Shown here in pieces: positions 5,484 through 5,513 of a DNA stretch of 5,513 nucleotides; position 1 is the stretch's first letter, and every line of letters starts with the position of its first letter. Where the stretch lies: positions 1-5,513 of the forward strand of contig JALTPW010000166.1 in the NCBI GenBank assembly GCA_026999335.1, read 5' to 3'. The DNA comes from Chromatiales bacterium. Its GTDB lineage: Bacteria > Pseudomonadota > Gammaproteobacteria > SZUA-152. Below the pieces are notes generated by a model, which was not told the DNA's origin, ran no database searches, and worked only from the letters and a program-made list of their open reading frames with translations. Position numbers and translations under genes: made by a program.

Positions 5484-5513
5484 TTCACAAAAAAGTTATT
5501 TCGACATAATACA

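Overview
The window reads as a chromosomal segment of a gammaproteobacterium, probably an environmental one. The main support is a divergent pair, radC on the minus strand and coaBC on the plus strand, which matches the yicR/dfp arrangement known from Escherichia coli and relatives. A REP-like palindrome with a GTAG head, of the type common in Pseudomonas, Xanthomonas and other gammaproteobacteria, points the same way. I cannot name a genus from the sequence.

Layout. Bases 1-312 are very AT-rich and hold no gene I can support. radC (313-987, minus) encodes a complete 224-residue JAB/MPN-domain protein. An 89-bp divergent spacer follows, then coaBC (1077-2291, plus), a complete bifunctional enzyme for two consecutive steps of coenzyme A synthesis. 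Bases 2292-2916 contain no intact gene. They hold an inverted repeat just after coaBC, a small AT-rich hairpin, a REP-like element (2646-2668), and what looks like the broken-off C-terminal end of an RND efflux pump gene (2729-2803, minus). The dut gene that follows dfp in E. coli is absent. Next comes a large minus-strand gene (2917-5286) encoding a 789-residue lipoprotein made almost entirely of 20 tandem Sel1-like repeats. Upstream of it (5287-5513) are a ribosome binding site, a perfect tandem duplication of a 10-mer, a bulged stem-loop, and a short cysteine-rich reading frame that may be a micro-gene or the tail of a damaged gene.

The segment is a mosaic in base composition: sampled 60-bp blocks give 46/60 G+C in coaBC, 27/60 in the Sel1 gene and 12/60 in the left flank. 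I read it as an old housekeeping block (radC/coaBC) next to a variable zone that has gained and lost material. radC and coaBC are not functionally linked; they only share a divergent control region. The Sel1 lipoprotein probably acts as a periplasm-facing scaffold anchored in the outer membrane, with unknown partners. No tRNA, rRNA, CRISPR array, transposase or complete insertion sequence is visible. The window is mostly ordinary; the Sel1 lipoprotein and its upstream region are the parts worth a second look.
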